From positions 806,001 to 870,000 of the forward strand of contig JALMLS010000577.1 in NCBI GenBank assembly GCA_038496445.1: a stretch of DNA of 64,000 bases, given 5' to 3'. Of the stretch, positions 1 to 12,449 are shown piece by piece. The stretch comes from Trichosphaerium sp. ATCC 40318 (lineage: Eukaryota; Discosea; Flabellinia; Trichosidae). The notes beneath the pieces are model-generated. The model was given only the letters and a program-made list of their open reading frames with translations. It was not told where the DNA came from and did not search any database. Every line of letters begins with the position of its first letter. Within the stretch, counting starts at the first letter, position 1. The position numbers and the translations under genes were made by a program.

Positions 1-590
1 CACCCACAACACTTCCACCACCAACAACTCTACCACCAACTACTTTACCACCAACAACACTACCTCCAACAACGCTATCTCCAACGACGCTACCGCCTAC
101 TACGCTACCCCCTACCACCCAAACTCCAACAACACAACCTCCAACAACCTTGCCACCAACAACACTATCACCGACTACACCACCACCAACCACACTGCCA
201 CCAACCACACTGTCGCCAACCACACTGCCGCCAACTACACTGTCACCAACCACATTGCCGCCAACTACACTGTCTCCAACCACACAGTCGCCAACCACAC
301 TGCCGCCAACTGCACTGCCTCCAACCACACTACCTCCACCAACCACATCAACCCCTACAACTCAAACAACTACACAATCTCCAACACCTCATCCTACAAC
401 AGCAACACCAGCAAGTTCTCCTCCGGCACTAGTTACTGCAGCTCCAACAACTGCTCCGCTAACCAACACAACAGAACCACCAACACAAGAACCAACTTTA
501 TCAGCATCACTAAACTCTTCTGCAAAACAATTCACTTTTGCACAACTTCAATTTGTAATTATTTCGCTTGTACTAGTATGTAGCGCATGA
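1..590 (+). CDS. Thr/Pro-rich mucin-like GPI-anchored surface protein, 3' end only
   Basis: The reading frame is open from the left edge (frame of base 3) to TGA at 588-590. It encodes about 150 residues of near-perfect short repeats of the types PPTTL, SPTTL and PPTTP, then a Ser/Thr-rich stretch with an N-S-S site, then a hydrophobic C-terminus (QLQFVIISLVLVCSA) with no charged tail. That ending is typical of a GPI-anchor signal. The repeats would be heavily O-glycosylated and act as an extracellular stalk or coat. An AATAAA-like signal follows about 20 bases after the stop. The N-terminal, functional part lies outside the window, so the role cannot be read. Confidence 0.75.
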   Translation, partial: PTTLPPPTTLPPTTLPPTTLPPTTLSPTTLPPTTLPPTTQTPTTQPPTTLPPTTLSPTTPPPTTLPPTTLSPTTLPPTTLSPTTLPPTTLSPTTQSPTTLPPTALPPTTLPPPTTSTPTTQTTTQSPTPHPTTATPASSPPALVTAAPTTAPLTNTTEPPTQEPTLSASLNSSAKQFTFAQLQFVIISLVLVCSA

Positions 591-799
591 GTATCAAACA
601 CATGAGACAATAAAGCAAAAATATTTAAACTAAACCAATGATGGTCAAAAGTGAATTCAAATCAATCAGATTTCAAAATGTTGTGATTGATACCGAATTT
701 GAGATTGATTGATAGAATATTTATAATTTGGTGCTATACCACTGCCGTTCTTGAAATCACGTTAATAGCATGTAGGGGGTACACAAGCAATTTTTCAAA

Positions 800-1100
800 A
801 CCCACATTTTTTTTGTTGTCCAGTTGTTGGTGTTTAAAACATTTCGATATTTCTATCAATAAATGAAAGGATTTGTGAAACGTTCTAGAGACTGGTTGTC
901 TGGAAACATTATGGAGTCCAATCACAGAGTATTGGAGTATCCAAGACTTCTTCAACCCTGCGTTTCCAAAACCGAACAGAAGTGTTGTTCCTCGCTTTGG
1001 TACTCTAAAAGTGGTTGTTGCAATATCGCTCTGTGGTGGGTCTTAAAACATCCTCCAGTTGTAACAATTTCATTACGAACCAGCAACGACACTTCGATGT
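800..1100 (+). repeat. Dispersed repeat DR1, copy 1
   Basis: About 300 bp are nearly identical to the reverse complement of 15451-15752. Open frames run through both strands, but the few differences between the copies change amino acids in the open frame, so I read it as a non-coding mobile or duplicated element rather than a gene. No terminal inverted repeat or target-site duplication is obvious at its ends. Confidence 0.8.
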
Positions 1101-1198
1101 CCTAATTTTTTGTTCTCACATACCTTTCAGGAGTGACATATTTAATGTGTAACATTCAATCAAGTCTTAGTTCACAAAACATTTTAATCACAGTTTTT

Positions 1199-4100
1199 TT
1201 ATTTGTTGGAATTCTGGTACATTTGTGGTGTTATCAAGCCGTTTTCTTTGCCTGAAAAGTAACTGGCTAAAGCGCTACTATAATCCCACCTATTATCAGA
1301 AAGACATCCTTGAGCATACTGCATTTTTAAACCTGTCATAAAACATAGTTTTCTGACCATTGCTTCTTTATCGTTCTAATAAATGGAATTATGGCTTTGT
1401 ATGATAATGGTTTTAATTATTTTGAATCAAAAGCGATAAAAAACATGTAGTGTTACAGGTTTAGAGTACTTTGAGGCTTGTACGATAATACATTGGACAA
1501 ATCAAACTTGGAAACACAAAAAAAAAACAATTTGAAGGAAAGAAAGTTTGGCCATTTTTTTGTCATGTGGGTTCTAACAACGCACTGATAAAAATTACAC
1601 TAAATAAACAGATTTCTTTTTGGCAGTAAATAAAAATCCGATGTCAAATACTTACTTGTTGAGGCATGCGTAGACCAAGACCAACAACTGGTTTTTGTGG
1701 CTGCTGTTGTTGATTTGCAAAACCGCTTGTACTAAGTTGATTTGAGAAACCACTACTGCTTAGTATTGGTTGTGATTGTGGCCCGGTAGTAGCTTTTGGC
1801 AAAGGTCCTGGGAAGAGTCAGTAAAAAACGAAAGATGATTTAAAAAGTTTTTTTTGTTTGAATTTTTTTTAATCACCTGAGTAGTCTCTTATTGTTAATT
1901 GATCATTTATAATACTAACAGACCATCCAGATTGTGAAGAACGGCTTCCAGATAAGCATGGCTCGAGTATCAATGTTCTATGAAAACTTCTATTTATACC
2001 TTCCGCAACACCTCTATTCTCCCAAAAATGACCATAAACACTTACGCAAATAAACTAAAACAAAAGCATGAGTACATATATCAAGTTGTAAACTATTAAA
2101 ATAAAAGTCACGTGTAAACAATTGCGTAAAAACGATAGTGATAAGAAAAAAAGAAGAATTGAAGAAAACAAATATCACTGTACCTCTCTTGTTCCTCTAC
2201 GTATTAGTACTTGATCGACAAGCATATCATCTGCATTATGGCTTGTAGGTGGTGCTACATCTTTGAGCATATGTATAATAGAATAGGCACCGGCACACGC
2301 CAAACTAACACGGCGATCTGCAAAAGACAATCAACACAAAGCAAAGTAATTAAAAAAAATTACAGGCAAAAGGTTTAAATTCTGGCTAGAGAGAAGGCTT
2401 GTGTTGCGTACTTGTATCTGTGACGGCAATCAAGTTTCTTGAATATCCTAAGTAACCTTGTAGTGGGTGAGCTCCTTGTTGACTAGCATTGTGTTAACGA
2501 TTTTGGTTGTTTTACTAAATTTTTAACAACTTACTTTCGCTTGTGTTTTGCTTGAAATGATGTATGTACAGATATAGAAAACAACGCATCTGAAGCGTAA
2601 GCGTCTGCTAAAGTTTCTCTACCAGTATCATAATAATGAAAGTATCTAACAAGGAGTAAGAATTAAATAACTGCAACAAGATCCTTTTTGTATCAACAAA
2701 CTACAAAAAGAATCCATCACGTACTTCTTTAAGAACTCCTTCACCAACACTTCACGCTGTGAAGAATCATAAACACTACCTAAAACAGGTATGCCCCTTT
2801 GTGTAGAAGAAAATGAAGGAATACTAAACTCAATAATAGGTTCAACCTTGTTCTTATCTAAAAACCTGACAGTAGGAAATCGTCTAACAACTTCACTAAA
2901 CAAAAAATACTGGATTAGACCAATATTTGACATCCTTATGTTTGTATACGACGTACGCTCTATACGCTGATTCGTATGATATTGGGTTACCCTCAAATAC
3001 AAGTTCAAATGCCTTGATACCATGTAAATGGTCTAACTCATCAAATCGGGAAATAAAGTTATCTTGGAAACTTAATTTCTCTAAGTTAGGGAGAGCCTGT
3101 GCTAACGACTGAAACCCAGCTAATGTTTTAATACCATTTCCTCTGAGGTTTAGAGTAGTCAACTATTATCATTTACGTCAGAAACAAGCAATGTGGACGA
3201 CAACAAAAAGAATGGTTTTTCAAAAAAATAGTTGGTATTTTTTTCAGCATCGTACGCTGGCACATCTCATTGACAGTGAGCGCATAACAGCACGCATGAA
3301 TGGAATATTATTAAAGTTCCATTGCACTCCATCACCATCATTTTCCATTGCTACTTCAGATAAAGAAAGCGCCTTAGCATCAGTGTTATACCGTGATTCG
3401 ATGTACCTAAAAAAAATATAATGAGCAAAAAGATTGGATATTGGGTTTTACTTTTATCATTACTTTTGACGTACATTGATACTAGCCGTGCTTCATGAGG
3501 GGAAGCTTTTTGATTTATTCGATAGTTATAAGCATTATTTGATGAGTATTTGATTTGAAGCTACAACATTATGTAAGCACAATGAAAGTTTATCGTTTTA
3601 GTTTTTTTTTGATATTTTAACATTAAGGTCACAGTGGTCTTATACAGACCGTGCTTGATTTAATTTAAATCCAAACATTCCTTTTAATAAATAGGATTGA
3701 TTTCCTTGGAAATCAAATACTTGGAGCGTACATTTGTGTAGTTAAAATCAATGCCATTGAGTTTAACTATCCCCTTGGCTTGACTTCTATCAGCAATTGT
3801 AACCCATCCTACTTGGCCATCAAAGCCTTCTTCCTCTCTTTCACCAAACTAAGGCGTGCGCATGTTAATAGTTATGTAGAAGAGCTATTTAAAGAAGTGT
3901 TTCAGTAGCACCTGTTCCCACACGAAATAATTCTGCTTTTTGAGGAATAAAAGGACATCTTTTAGGTTGTCTGTATCCTCATACCCCGTTATCTATAGAT
4001 TGTTTGAGAAATAACGACTTTTTATAGTAAAAGCCTAGTTACTCACCTGTAGTTCTATTAGTTCGTCTCCATTGATACTTGTATCCATGTCATTCTGTTT

Positions 4101-4466
4101 GCGTTGTTCTAGTTGAAGTTAGAGATGGAATGTATGTTAATTAACGTGTATGTACTGTATGATCGCGCTTTTGTGGTGGATTTAATGTCTCCTCTTTCTT
4201 GCCCGTGTTTGCGTCCGCCTGCAATAAAAAAGTGTTAAGATACTTGTACACCTGTCAAATTTGCTCCCACCTCGTCCTCTACCTCCTCTGCTGCCTCTAC
4301 CACGCCCTCGGCCGCCTCTTCCCCTTCCTCTTCCTTTTCCTCTTCCACGGCCACGATACGCGCCACCATCACTATTTTATTGCATATAAGTCGTTTTGGT
4401 GTAATTACATAATAAGTGACAGTTAACAACGCACCCACCACTTGTCCCACTCTGCTCGTTGCCCAT
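1199..4466 (-). CDS. NXF1: mRNA export factor NXF1/TAP/Mex67
   Basis: General nuclear mRNA exporter, which carries mRNPs through nuclear pores with an NTF2-like partner. It reads from ATG at 4464-4466 to TAA at 1199-1201 through about ten exons. In order: an N-terminal RGG/RGRG-rich RNA-binding tail (about 4270-4370); an RRM-like domain (3720-4000, e.g. VGWVTIADRSQAKGIVKLNG); LRRs (2950-3420, e.g. MTTLNLRGNGIKTLAG); an NTF2-like domain (1877-2900, with YFHYYDTGRETLADAY and SFHRTLILEP); a Gln-rich linker; and a C-terminal TAP-C/UBA domain (1199-1375) with MTGLKMQYAQGCLSDNRWDY, the FG-nucleoporin binder. Domain order and content match the family exactly. The three last coding exons (1199..1375, 1656..1807, 1877..2054) join in frame. 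Not all upstream junctions were resolved. Confidence 0.93.
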
Positions 4467-4613
4467 TGCAACGGAAGCAAGCTTCTTTAGCGTTTTCTTA
4501 GATTGTGGAACACGGAAATTAGGTTGACTAAAGTGGTAAACTTCAACGACTTTTCTGAGGCTACCTTTACATAAAACGCTGCGCTGTTTACAATGTACAT
4601 TTTTTTTATTAAT

Positions 4614-5639
4614 TCAAAGGGCCTTTTCTTTAGCTCTGCGAGAAAATTTTCCCTTTTTGCTGGCACAAGGAACTTTTGTTGGCTCCTCTGGGTTACAAAT
4701 CGCAATTGTAGTGCGTTTAATAAGCAAAAAGATAATCTTTAGTATTACAGCCAATACATCAAACAAGACGTGATGGTATACGTCAAAATTATGCTGGAAT
4801 GGGTACGCGAATTTCTAGAAGACAATCAGCAAAAAAACCGACAAACTTGTCAAACGCAAATGAGACCAAAACTGTTTAAAAAGGGGTGAAAACGTACGCC
4901 ATTCATAACACGGCAAGTCAACTGAAAGCTTAGGTAAGCAATGGCGAATGCCAAAACAGACATTAATTCGTGAGTTAGGGAACTAAGCCCGTTAGCGATA
5001 TTCAGGCGTATTTTAGCGTAATAGAGTGTACTTACTTGTTCCAATGCCGAAAAAATATGGTTTCGATCGCTAAAAAAACAGCTGGTCCCAAATGCTGGAA
5101 AATTAACAACGACCATGGCGTAGCTTGCTGTCTGAAATATTGATTAGCGACATAGTATTTTTTAAAGGTTCTCAGATAGTTTTGTGTTACTTTACGTTCA
5201 CATAAGGTGTTGGGAACTACAGAAGTGCCAATGTACGTACTCTGGGTCAGGAACAATTTTTTCTGGATCAACGGCGTAAAGACCCCAGAAAAGAAGGCAT
5301 ATATACGCTTGAGAAACGCAAGATACAGTATATAGGGCTCTTGTGACGGTAGAGCGCTTCGATTCTGAGCTGTTTGTGAGAAATTATTATTAATGTAACT
5401 TGAGTACCCTTCTTGTTAGTAAGGCAGTAGTAGTCGCCCAAGTATACCCAGAAGTGAAATGCTGTTGCTACTACTAGTCCCCATACCGTCATGTAATTGA
5501 AACAACCACCCACAAGAGAAGGATGGTATTGCATACTCCAGAAGAGAAACGCTGCATTGCAGAAAAACGCGAAAAAATGCCATATCATTCCCACATAGAA
5601 AGAAATAGGCCGTTCTACCAAGCAGAGCTGTTCAGGCAT
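4614..5639 (-). CDS. Multi-pass membrane protein, FAR-17a/AIG1-like
   Basis: Probable polytopic membrane protein of the androgen-induced gene 1 family, whose animal members hydrolyse fatty-acid esters of hydroxy fatty acids. Exons read from an ATG at 5637-5639 (MPEQLCLVERPISFYVG) through hydrophobic segments to TGA at 4614-4616. Family-like stretches are LYAVDPEKIVPD before a predicted loop, a HLGPAVFLAIETIFFRH helix with two histidines, and AYPFQHNF near the C-terminus, placed as in AIG1 proteins. The C-terminal tail is basic (KKGKFSRRAKEKAL). The exon joins used here (PDPE to QQATP, RHW to NNSLTHEL, MNG to KFAYPF) keep frame with GT...AG borders. Catalytic Thr/His assignment was not verified, and the N-terminus might extend into an upstream exon. 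Confidence 0.6.
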
Positions 5640-6957
5640 GGCATTCAAAGTGGTGTTGCGCAATACAACCAATTCGGAGAGAACAATGGTTTAAGTAATG
5701 GCTGCCTTAGGCAATCAAAATTTTTTGCTGAAATGATGGCTAAAGTAGTTATTGCCTACATTTGCTCGTGTAATACTATACGAGTTCATTGTAGGATACG
5801 TATGGAGGTGTGCAATCAACTTCGCGATTTATTGCTGTTTCCACTCAATTTTCTATCTTCCTTGTAAACGGCGTTGTGGCGTCAAAATCTTCACGATTAG
5901 TATCTTGTAGCGTCTGATTTGTAGTTGCTAACGTAGAGAATCCGTTCGTTTCGTCTTAGTTTATTCTTCTTCAATTTCTGCTTGTGCTTGATCCAACGGT
6001 CAGCGCGATGGTTTGGCGCAAATAAGATACGTATCTGTTGTAAAAAACGCGGCGAAATCCATTCCCCCGCACATGAAAAACGGCTATAGTTGGTTTATCA
6101 CGTGATACACAAAATAACTATTATCACAAGTTTTTTTATTTACAAAAACGTACCCGCTACGCGTAACACGATTCCGTAGTAGTGTAGAACTTGTACATAA
6201 ATACCATCATTGCGTTTACTTGATCATCACTGCTACAACACTCAGTGCTTGTATGCGTTCTGATGAGTCACTTCGCTACACCTATGATATCTGCGTTCAA
6301 CATCATTTTAAGTATTGCAGTATACACCGATATATGTAATATCAACGCAGTAATAGGCGCTACAATGATTCCCTTATAACTACGCATAGCGCCATGGATA
6401 GTTCACAACCGCGTATTTTTATCCATGTTATTGGCCAAAAAACCGACATTGCGATAAGGAAATTAGTATGGCATTCAATAATACCGTGAGGGTGACAATA
6501 CCATTTTGGTAGAAACAGGGCAAAAACTAAAAACACGTTTTTACCGGCACTATTTTACATGTGCTGTTCTATTTCTCTCACATACAGCGTGTTCTTTCTG
6601 AACAGAAACACGAACAATAGTGTGAAATTGTATCGCAAGTTGTAGTAAATACAGTTTTACTACTGGGAACGCTTTACAATTCAAAAGAATAGGTGAGCGA
6701 CTTTTTCAGAGCAATTGACAAAGGTATGAGAATAGGGTAATCGTAAAAATGAAAGTACATCCCCTTGCCAAACCCAAGCGCTAGGAAAGATACCCCGCTA
6801 CAAAACACGTGATTATTATTACAATAATAGCCTCCCACCAACGCATTTTGGGTGTTTCTAGCGAATGCAACTGCAAGCTCGCGCGCTAGCATTGTGTGAA
6901 CTGAACTTTTATATCAAAATTCAAAACAACAACACGCTCAACAACTGCTCTCCACTC
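5640..6957. other. Intergenic region between divergent genes, with a TCACGTGA palindrome
   Basis: About 1.3 kb between the start of the minus-strand AIG1-like gene and the start of the GH16 gene. I see no convincing exon. It holds one TCACGTGA palindrome near 6098 and the AC-rich leader of the GH16 gene just before 6958. It presumably contains both promoters. Confidence 0.5.
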
Positions 6958-8430
6958 ATGGCTAGAAGTATTTTCGTTGCGCTTTTAATCATAGCGTTCT
7001 GTAATTCTGTACTCGGTGCTTGGAATACACCAACAATAACCGACAACAATCATTACTGGAAACAGCAAATCAATGCAGGAAATGTTCAACGAGACTGGGG
7101 CGAACAATTCTCCGCTCGTAGAAAAGCCGATATGACAGCTTGGCGCGATCACCCTATTGATGGATTCAGAGGGCGTTACAACCAGCATTTCAAACCCGAC
7201 GGTACCTATCTTGGCGACACACGAGGACAAGACAACAACGATGGCTTTTTGACATTGAGATGTGGATACCTACCTACAAACGAACACTACAACTGGAACT
7301 ACCAAGGCAACCAACACACAGTTAAATGGTACTCGGGTTACTTCAGTACTAAGGATCGTACCGCTATTCCATGGAGATTCTACGAGGCAAGAATGCGTAT
7401 TTCAGCGATTGGAAATAATATGGCAAGAAATCTCGCTAACAGTTTTTGGATGAGACACAACCAAGGTCCTATTGGTCCAGCTGAAGTAGATGTCATCGAG
7501 TATGTAGCCAACAACTGGAACAATCAGATGCCGTCGAACTTGCACAACACCGACAACAACCTTGGTTACAGAGCTCCTATCAGTTCAAACACTGGATGGA
7601 ACTACTATGGCTTTTTAATGGAGCACGATAAGCTTGAATGGTTCTACAACGGTAGACGCGTACGCCAAGTGTTCAAAGTTAGTGACAATCCGCTCCAGTA
7701 TCGATCCATGCCAGATAACAAGCTACATTCCGGAAGAACGGCGACTCAAATATTTCACATCTCAAGAACTCCACAAAATATTATTTTTGATCAGGAAGCG
7801 CTTCTTGGTTCTATTCCTGGAACTCCACCAAATTTCAGAGATTCTAGAAAGTATGATTTCCAGGTGGATTATGTTGCTAGGTATAGAGTCGTACAAGGTA
7901 CACTGCACTCAACTTTTTGTTACCTTTGTTCTTTCTGTTTTTTAACATTCTTTTAAGGTGGTACACCAGCTCCTCCACCTCCGCCTCCGCCTCCTCCAAT
8001 GGGTAATAGGTTCAATTTAAGGAAAGGAAACTCTCTAGGTTTCTCTCTTGACGGTGGTACCGGCGGTAGCAACAATCAGAATATTTTCTTGTACCAATTT
8101 AACATCAACAACATAAACCAACACTGGATACAGATTAGCCGAGGTAACGACTTCTATTCATTCCAAAAAAGGAACACAAATCATTGCCTTGATGGAGGAA
8201 ACGGTGGTGGTAACGGACAGAACGTAAAGATGTATCAGTGCTCATCTGGAAACCAAAACCAACATTGGAGAAAAGTATCAGTTGGAAACGGAAGATTCAG
8301 ATTAGAAAAGAGAAACGCTCCTGCTTACTCTATTGACGGTGGCAACGGTGGTGCCAGCGTCCAAAATGTTTATTTGTGGTCTTCCAATAACGGAAACCAA
8401 AACCAGCACTGGCAGTTTGAAAGTGCTTAA
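6958..8430 (+). CDS. Secreted GH16 endo-glycanase with C-terminal ricin-type lectin domain
   Basis: Predicted 470-residue secreted beta-glycan hydrolase, exons 6958..7897 and 7958..8430, which join in frame (VVQ-GGTP). The signal peptide is MARSIFVALLIIAFCNSVLGA. The catalytic domain carries the GH16 motif E-V-D-V-I-E at residues 176-181, the nucleophile and acid/base pair. The extra residue between D and the last E is the beta-bulge form seen in agarase, carrageenase and many laminarinase-like enzymes rather than the plant xyloglucan form. A run of about eight prolines, encoded right after the intron, links it to a ricin B-type beta-trefoil of three repeats, each ending NQHW and carrying DGG(N/T)GG. 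AATAAA follows about 15 bases after the stop. Upstream in-frame codons exist, but this ATG gives the clean signal peptide. The substrate cannot be fixed from sequence alone. Confidence 0.9.
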
Positions 8431-8731
8431 CCACGTGTCTTCTCAATAAATAGTGTTAGTTCATTTCAACAAAAAATTTCTTGTTTGTCTTTTGTGCATG
8501 TGTCGAGAACTTGTTCGTATCAAGACACATGCAACAATAACGAACGGAGGGACTCGTAAGTCCAAAGCAGAAATACTTGCTTCTTGTACGCGTAGCGACC
8601 CAGAACTTAACTGCACTTTAAGTTCTATTAGTTTTTTGTCTTTAAATCCTAATAAACGTGCGTCATGTTTGGTTTTACGTTCGAGAATAACCAGACTGCT
8701 GAAGAGTTTGAAATACTAATTTATTGGGTAG

Positions 8732-9861
8732 ATGCAAGCTGTTATATGCCCTTCTATCTTAGCTAGTGACTTCGCCTCTCTTGGTGAAGGTACAATTTTT
8801 TTCTCCGCTCAATATTCACAACTAGTGTAGAAAGTAAACGTATGCTTACCCTGGGCGCCGATTGGCTACATGTAGATGTTATGGTGAGCTTTTAACTATT
8901 TACAATTAAAAAATCGTTTAAAACCTCCTTAGGACGGTCACTTTGTACCAAACATCTCCATTGGTACGTCCTAGACGTCATTTGTTTTTATATATACGAC
9001 ATTTTCGCCATAAAAGCGACTGACAAGCTCAGGACCAACTGTCGTAAAGTCTCTACGCAAAAGCTTAGGCGACAAGCCATTTCTAGACTGTCACTTGATG
9101 GTTTCGGAACCTTTGAAATGGGTTACCGCGTTTAAAGACGCAGGTGCTTCTCAACTCACTCTTCACATTGAAACAATAGGTACAAAGTTCGTTACATTTG
9201 TACAAAAAATCGTGAAGAAGCCTACAACTTTTTTCGATTTTTCTTAGTTGTTTGATCACATGATGATAATTTAATATTGATTGTATGTATTAAAATACAT
9301 ATAATAAATTTACGTGTAGAGAAAGATCCAAAAGCAGCTGTGAAGGCCGTCAAAGACGCAGGAATGAAATTTGGCGTCGCTTTAAAACCTGGTACAAAAA
9401 TTGACACAATGTACGCGTCACAGTGCGGGATGTTGGTGTAAACTAATTTTTTACGTTTAGACTACCTATCATCGATGACTTAGATCTCGCATTGGTTATG
9501 ACTGTATGTAATTATAAATCTATAGTGAAGAGAAGTGCTCACTCTCAAAAAAGGTTGAACCTGGATTTGGAGGGCAAAAGTTTATGGAAGACATGATGCC
9601 AAAGGTAGAGAAACTGCGTGCAAAGAAACCAGACTTGAACATCCAAGTTGATGGAGGATTGAATACAGAAACAATCAAAGCAGCTGCCAAGGTATTAATT
9701 TTTTGTTCGCTTTTTCTTTTGATGAAGTCAGAGTTTTCTTGAAACTTATCATGTCTGTTAAGGCCGGTGCGAATGTAATTGTTGCTGGTTCTGCTATTTT
9801 TAAAGCAGAAGATCCAAAGAAGGTCATTGATACACTTCGTGCTACTGTAGATGCTAAGTAA
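8732..9861 (+). CDS. RPE: Ribulose-phosphate 3-epimerase
   Basis: Pentose phosphate pathway enzyme interconverting ribulose 5-phosphate and xylulose 5-phosphate in the cytosol. Eight exons close perfectly to 219 residues: 8732..8789, 8831..8883, 8933..8963, 9033..9179, 9320..9410, 9461..9503, 9554..9691, 9763..9861. The start [18 protein letters not shown] is the canonical beta-1 strand. The metal and catalytic motifs are present: LHVDVMDGHFVPN (catalytic Asp), FLDCHLMV (His), [14 protein letters not shown], and [10 protein letters not shown] (second catalytic Asp), followed by the phosphate site VAGSAIF. Length is normal for the family. Introns are only 40-140 nt. Confidence 0.97.
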
Positions 9862-10408
9862 TTGTAAATTTTGACAAAATGAACTATTTTTTTTGCTTTG
9901 TGTTCAACTGCAATGATAGAAGCAAATAAATGACATGTTTGACAAGCTGCAAATGGCGATCTAATCGTTTGACGCAAAATGAGTGCTAATATCTCCACAA
10001 CTGCAACATAGTTGTAATGGTACTAGTAGCGAATTGTTTCTTTGCAGGTAGCAAAATATTTCGTCAAAACACGTCAATAGTCTTCGCAAACTCATCATGC
10101 AGATAATTATTGCAATAGCGGTGTTAAACGCTAAGTACAAAGCCCCATAGTCGTAAAATATCTCTATTGCTCGTAGATTACTGTTACGATGACCTTATTA
10201 TCATAGTGACAGAGCGCAAGTTATTAGTTTTTGCCAGCATTACATTTTTTCATTCCTTCAATTAAAAGGATAAATCAGTCTGTATGCGTGTAACAGAATT
10301 AATTATATCAAGAGTACACCTAACCTAGCCTTTAGCGCCTTGCGTGATTTAGAGGATAATACAACACGTATAAGCGCGTGGAACCTATTTGAAAGTGGTC
10401 GTAGAGAA

Positions 10409-10481
10409 GTTCCCTTAGCTCAGTTGGTAGAGCAGCAGTATCATAACCTGCGGGTGGTGAGTTCGATCCTCACAGGGTTCA
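10409..10481 (+). tRNA. tRNA-Met(CAT)-like gene, imperfect acceptor stem
   Basis: A 73-base cloverleaf without intron. The D arm GCTC-AGTTGGTA-GAGC, anticodon CAT in an otherwise normal seven-base loop, and a perfect T arm GTGAG-TTCGATC-CTCAC are all clear, with A-box- and B-box-like internal promoter sequences. Base 54 is T, as in an elongator rather than an initiator. Three pairs are wrong: 2:71 and 3:70 are T-T, and 31:39 is T-C. It is either a functional tRNA with an unusual acceptor or a decaying copy. Confidence 0.75.
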
Positions 10482-10765
10482 TATTTTATAGAAATGTTGT
10501 TGCAGTATTACCAACTTCTTGGCACCATACCAGTTAAACAAATACTTGTTAGATGTTTTTGCACGTCTTCATACTACTCATCCATCCATACAATGAAGCT
10601 TATGATTAGCTTGCAGTTTTTTGAGGAGGCAGCTGATACACTTCACTATCAAGTCTACAATTGTAACAACTTGAACAGCTCTAAGGTTGTCTATTTTTTA
10701 CGAGCGTGATTAAGGCACTTGAGTTAAGGAACACTGTACAAGAATACACTACCCATTACAATACA

Positions 10766-12449
10766 ATGCAAGGCACTGTATCGCCAAAATATGAACGTGT
10801 AGTGGATGCTTTTTCAAAAACGCTGGCAGAAAAGGATATAGGGGCTTCTCTTTGTGTATACGGTATAATAACATACTGATTTATAGTATACTCACTAGTA
10901 CATTGTAGAAAAAGGAGAAAAGGTCGTTGATATTTATGGTGGCTACGCTTACCAAAAAACAAACAAAAAATGGGACGCGGACACGCTAGTGAATGTATAC
11001 AGTTGTTCAAAAGGCATTGTACGTCATTGTTACGCCAAATTCGGCATTTTTAACGCTTCACTATCTGATTTTTTTTTTTTGGTTTTTTTTTCGTCTCGAC
11101 TTGGTTACTTACTCAAAGTCTAATCCTCTTATAGGCAAACACATGTCTGGCTCTTCTTGTTGATAGGGGACAACTATCATATGAAAGACGTGTGAGCCAC
11201 TACTGGCCAGAGTTTGCTCAAAACGGAAAACAAGATATAACAGTGCAACAGCTATTATCTCATCAGGTGTGCTATCTTTGATACAATATTGTTATTGTTC
11301 TTACAACTGTTTCGTAAGGGTGGACTTTGTTCTCTTGATACACGCATAGATAAATCACTTTTAGAAAAAGTAAGCACGTGACATCACGTGATAAAAATTC
11401 TTACAATATTAAGTGTAGTAATGGCGATTATGCTGAAATGGATAGTATCCTAGCCTCACAAAAACCAAGGTGGGAGCCTGGTACTGCTTTTGGTTATCAC
11501 GTACGAAGGCCTTAGTTTTTTTTTATTTTTGGGTTTTTGATGAGCTTTTTTTGGTAATGTTTTATACTTCTAGGCTATTTCCATCGGATTCTTTGTTAGT
11601 AAACTAGTTAGAACAGTAGATAAAAAATCAAGAAACGTTCAAGACTTCTTCACAGATGAATTTCAAACAAAGTTTGACATAGACTTCTATTTTGGATTAC
11701 CAACAGAATTCCCCTTACAAAGGTTCAAAATACAATCGTAACTAAAATCCTAAAATCTTTATTTTAGGATAGCCAAACTCTACCAAAAGCCAGCAAACAT
11801 GCAAGCTCTTCCACCTATTTCTAGGCTTCAAATAGAAGCTTATACAGTCGTACAGAATTACAACCCGTGGAAGTTCAGGTACTACCTCCAATGCAATCAG
11901 ACGCATGATATTTATTATTTCTCAGGTACTTGGAAGTTCCTGCAGCTACTGGATTCTCAAACGCTCGTGGACTAGCTAAGATGTACTCTGTATTTGCGAG
12001 CAACGGATATATCGACGGTACACGTGTGTTTAATGATCCCCAAACAATCTCAAAAGCATCAAAGAGAGTTGTAAAGGTAAATACGAGAATATTAAAAAAC
12101 GAGGATGAATGCATGGATTGAACGTCTCACAATGACCTTTTTAGGGTAAGGATCTAGTACTCAACAAACCAGTCGCTTTCACTGCCGGAGGATTTTTCTC
12201 GATTCCATTTGACGGAGAGAGGGTCATTGGTCACCGAGGTTATGGAGGTGATGTTAAATAGTAATAACAAAATGTGATTAATGTTTTGTAGGTTCTGTAG
12301 GAATTGCCGCAACAGAGTTAGGATTAGCTATCGGATACACTTGCAACAACTTATATACGGAAGCAGAGACCCAAGCTTGGGACCCTAGACATGAAACGCT
12401 GTTCAAAGCTGTTTTTGATTCCGCACGTAATTCTAAAAGTAAATTATAA
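10766..12449 (+). CDS. Serine beta-lactamase-like esterase
   Basis: Penicillin-binding-protein-fold serine hydrolase of the class C beta-lactamase/EstB esterase family. Eukaryotic members usually act on esters or unknown small amides, not antibiotics. Ten exons close in frame to 383 residues: 10766..10862, 10909..11018, 11135..11266, 11319..11377, 11419..11500, 11574..11722, 11768..11878, 11926..12076, 12145..12247, 12292..12449. The catalytic SxxK is S64-C-S-K67, the Tyr motif is in AFGYHAISIG (Y159), and the KTG-equivalent is H327-R-G in GHRGYGG, all in the expected order. There is no signal peptide, so it is probably cytosolic. Polyadenylation signals follow near 12590. Confidence 0.93.

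Noticed and set aside
863-1105. 80-codon ORF in dispersed repeat DR1
   Set aside because: The differences between the two repeat copies change amino acids in this frame, and no splice or family signal supports a gene.
4235-4480. Glu-rich minus-strand ORF (EEEKEEEGEEAAEG)
   Set aside because: Wrong frame of the RGG-rich exon of NXF1; the correct frame after splicing encodes GRGRGRG repeats.
6865-6957. Upstream in-frame extension of the GH16 gene
   Set aside because: It would bury the clear signal peptide starting at 6958; the upstream part looks like 5' leader.
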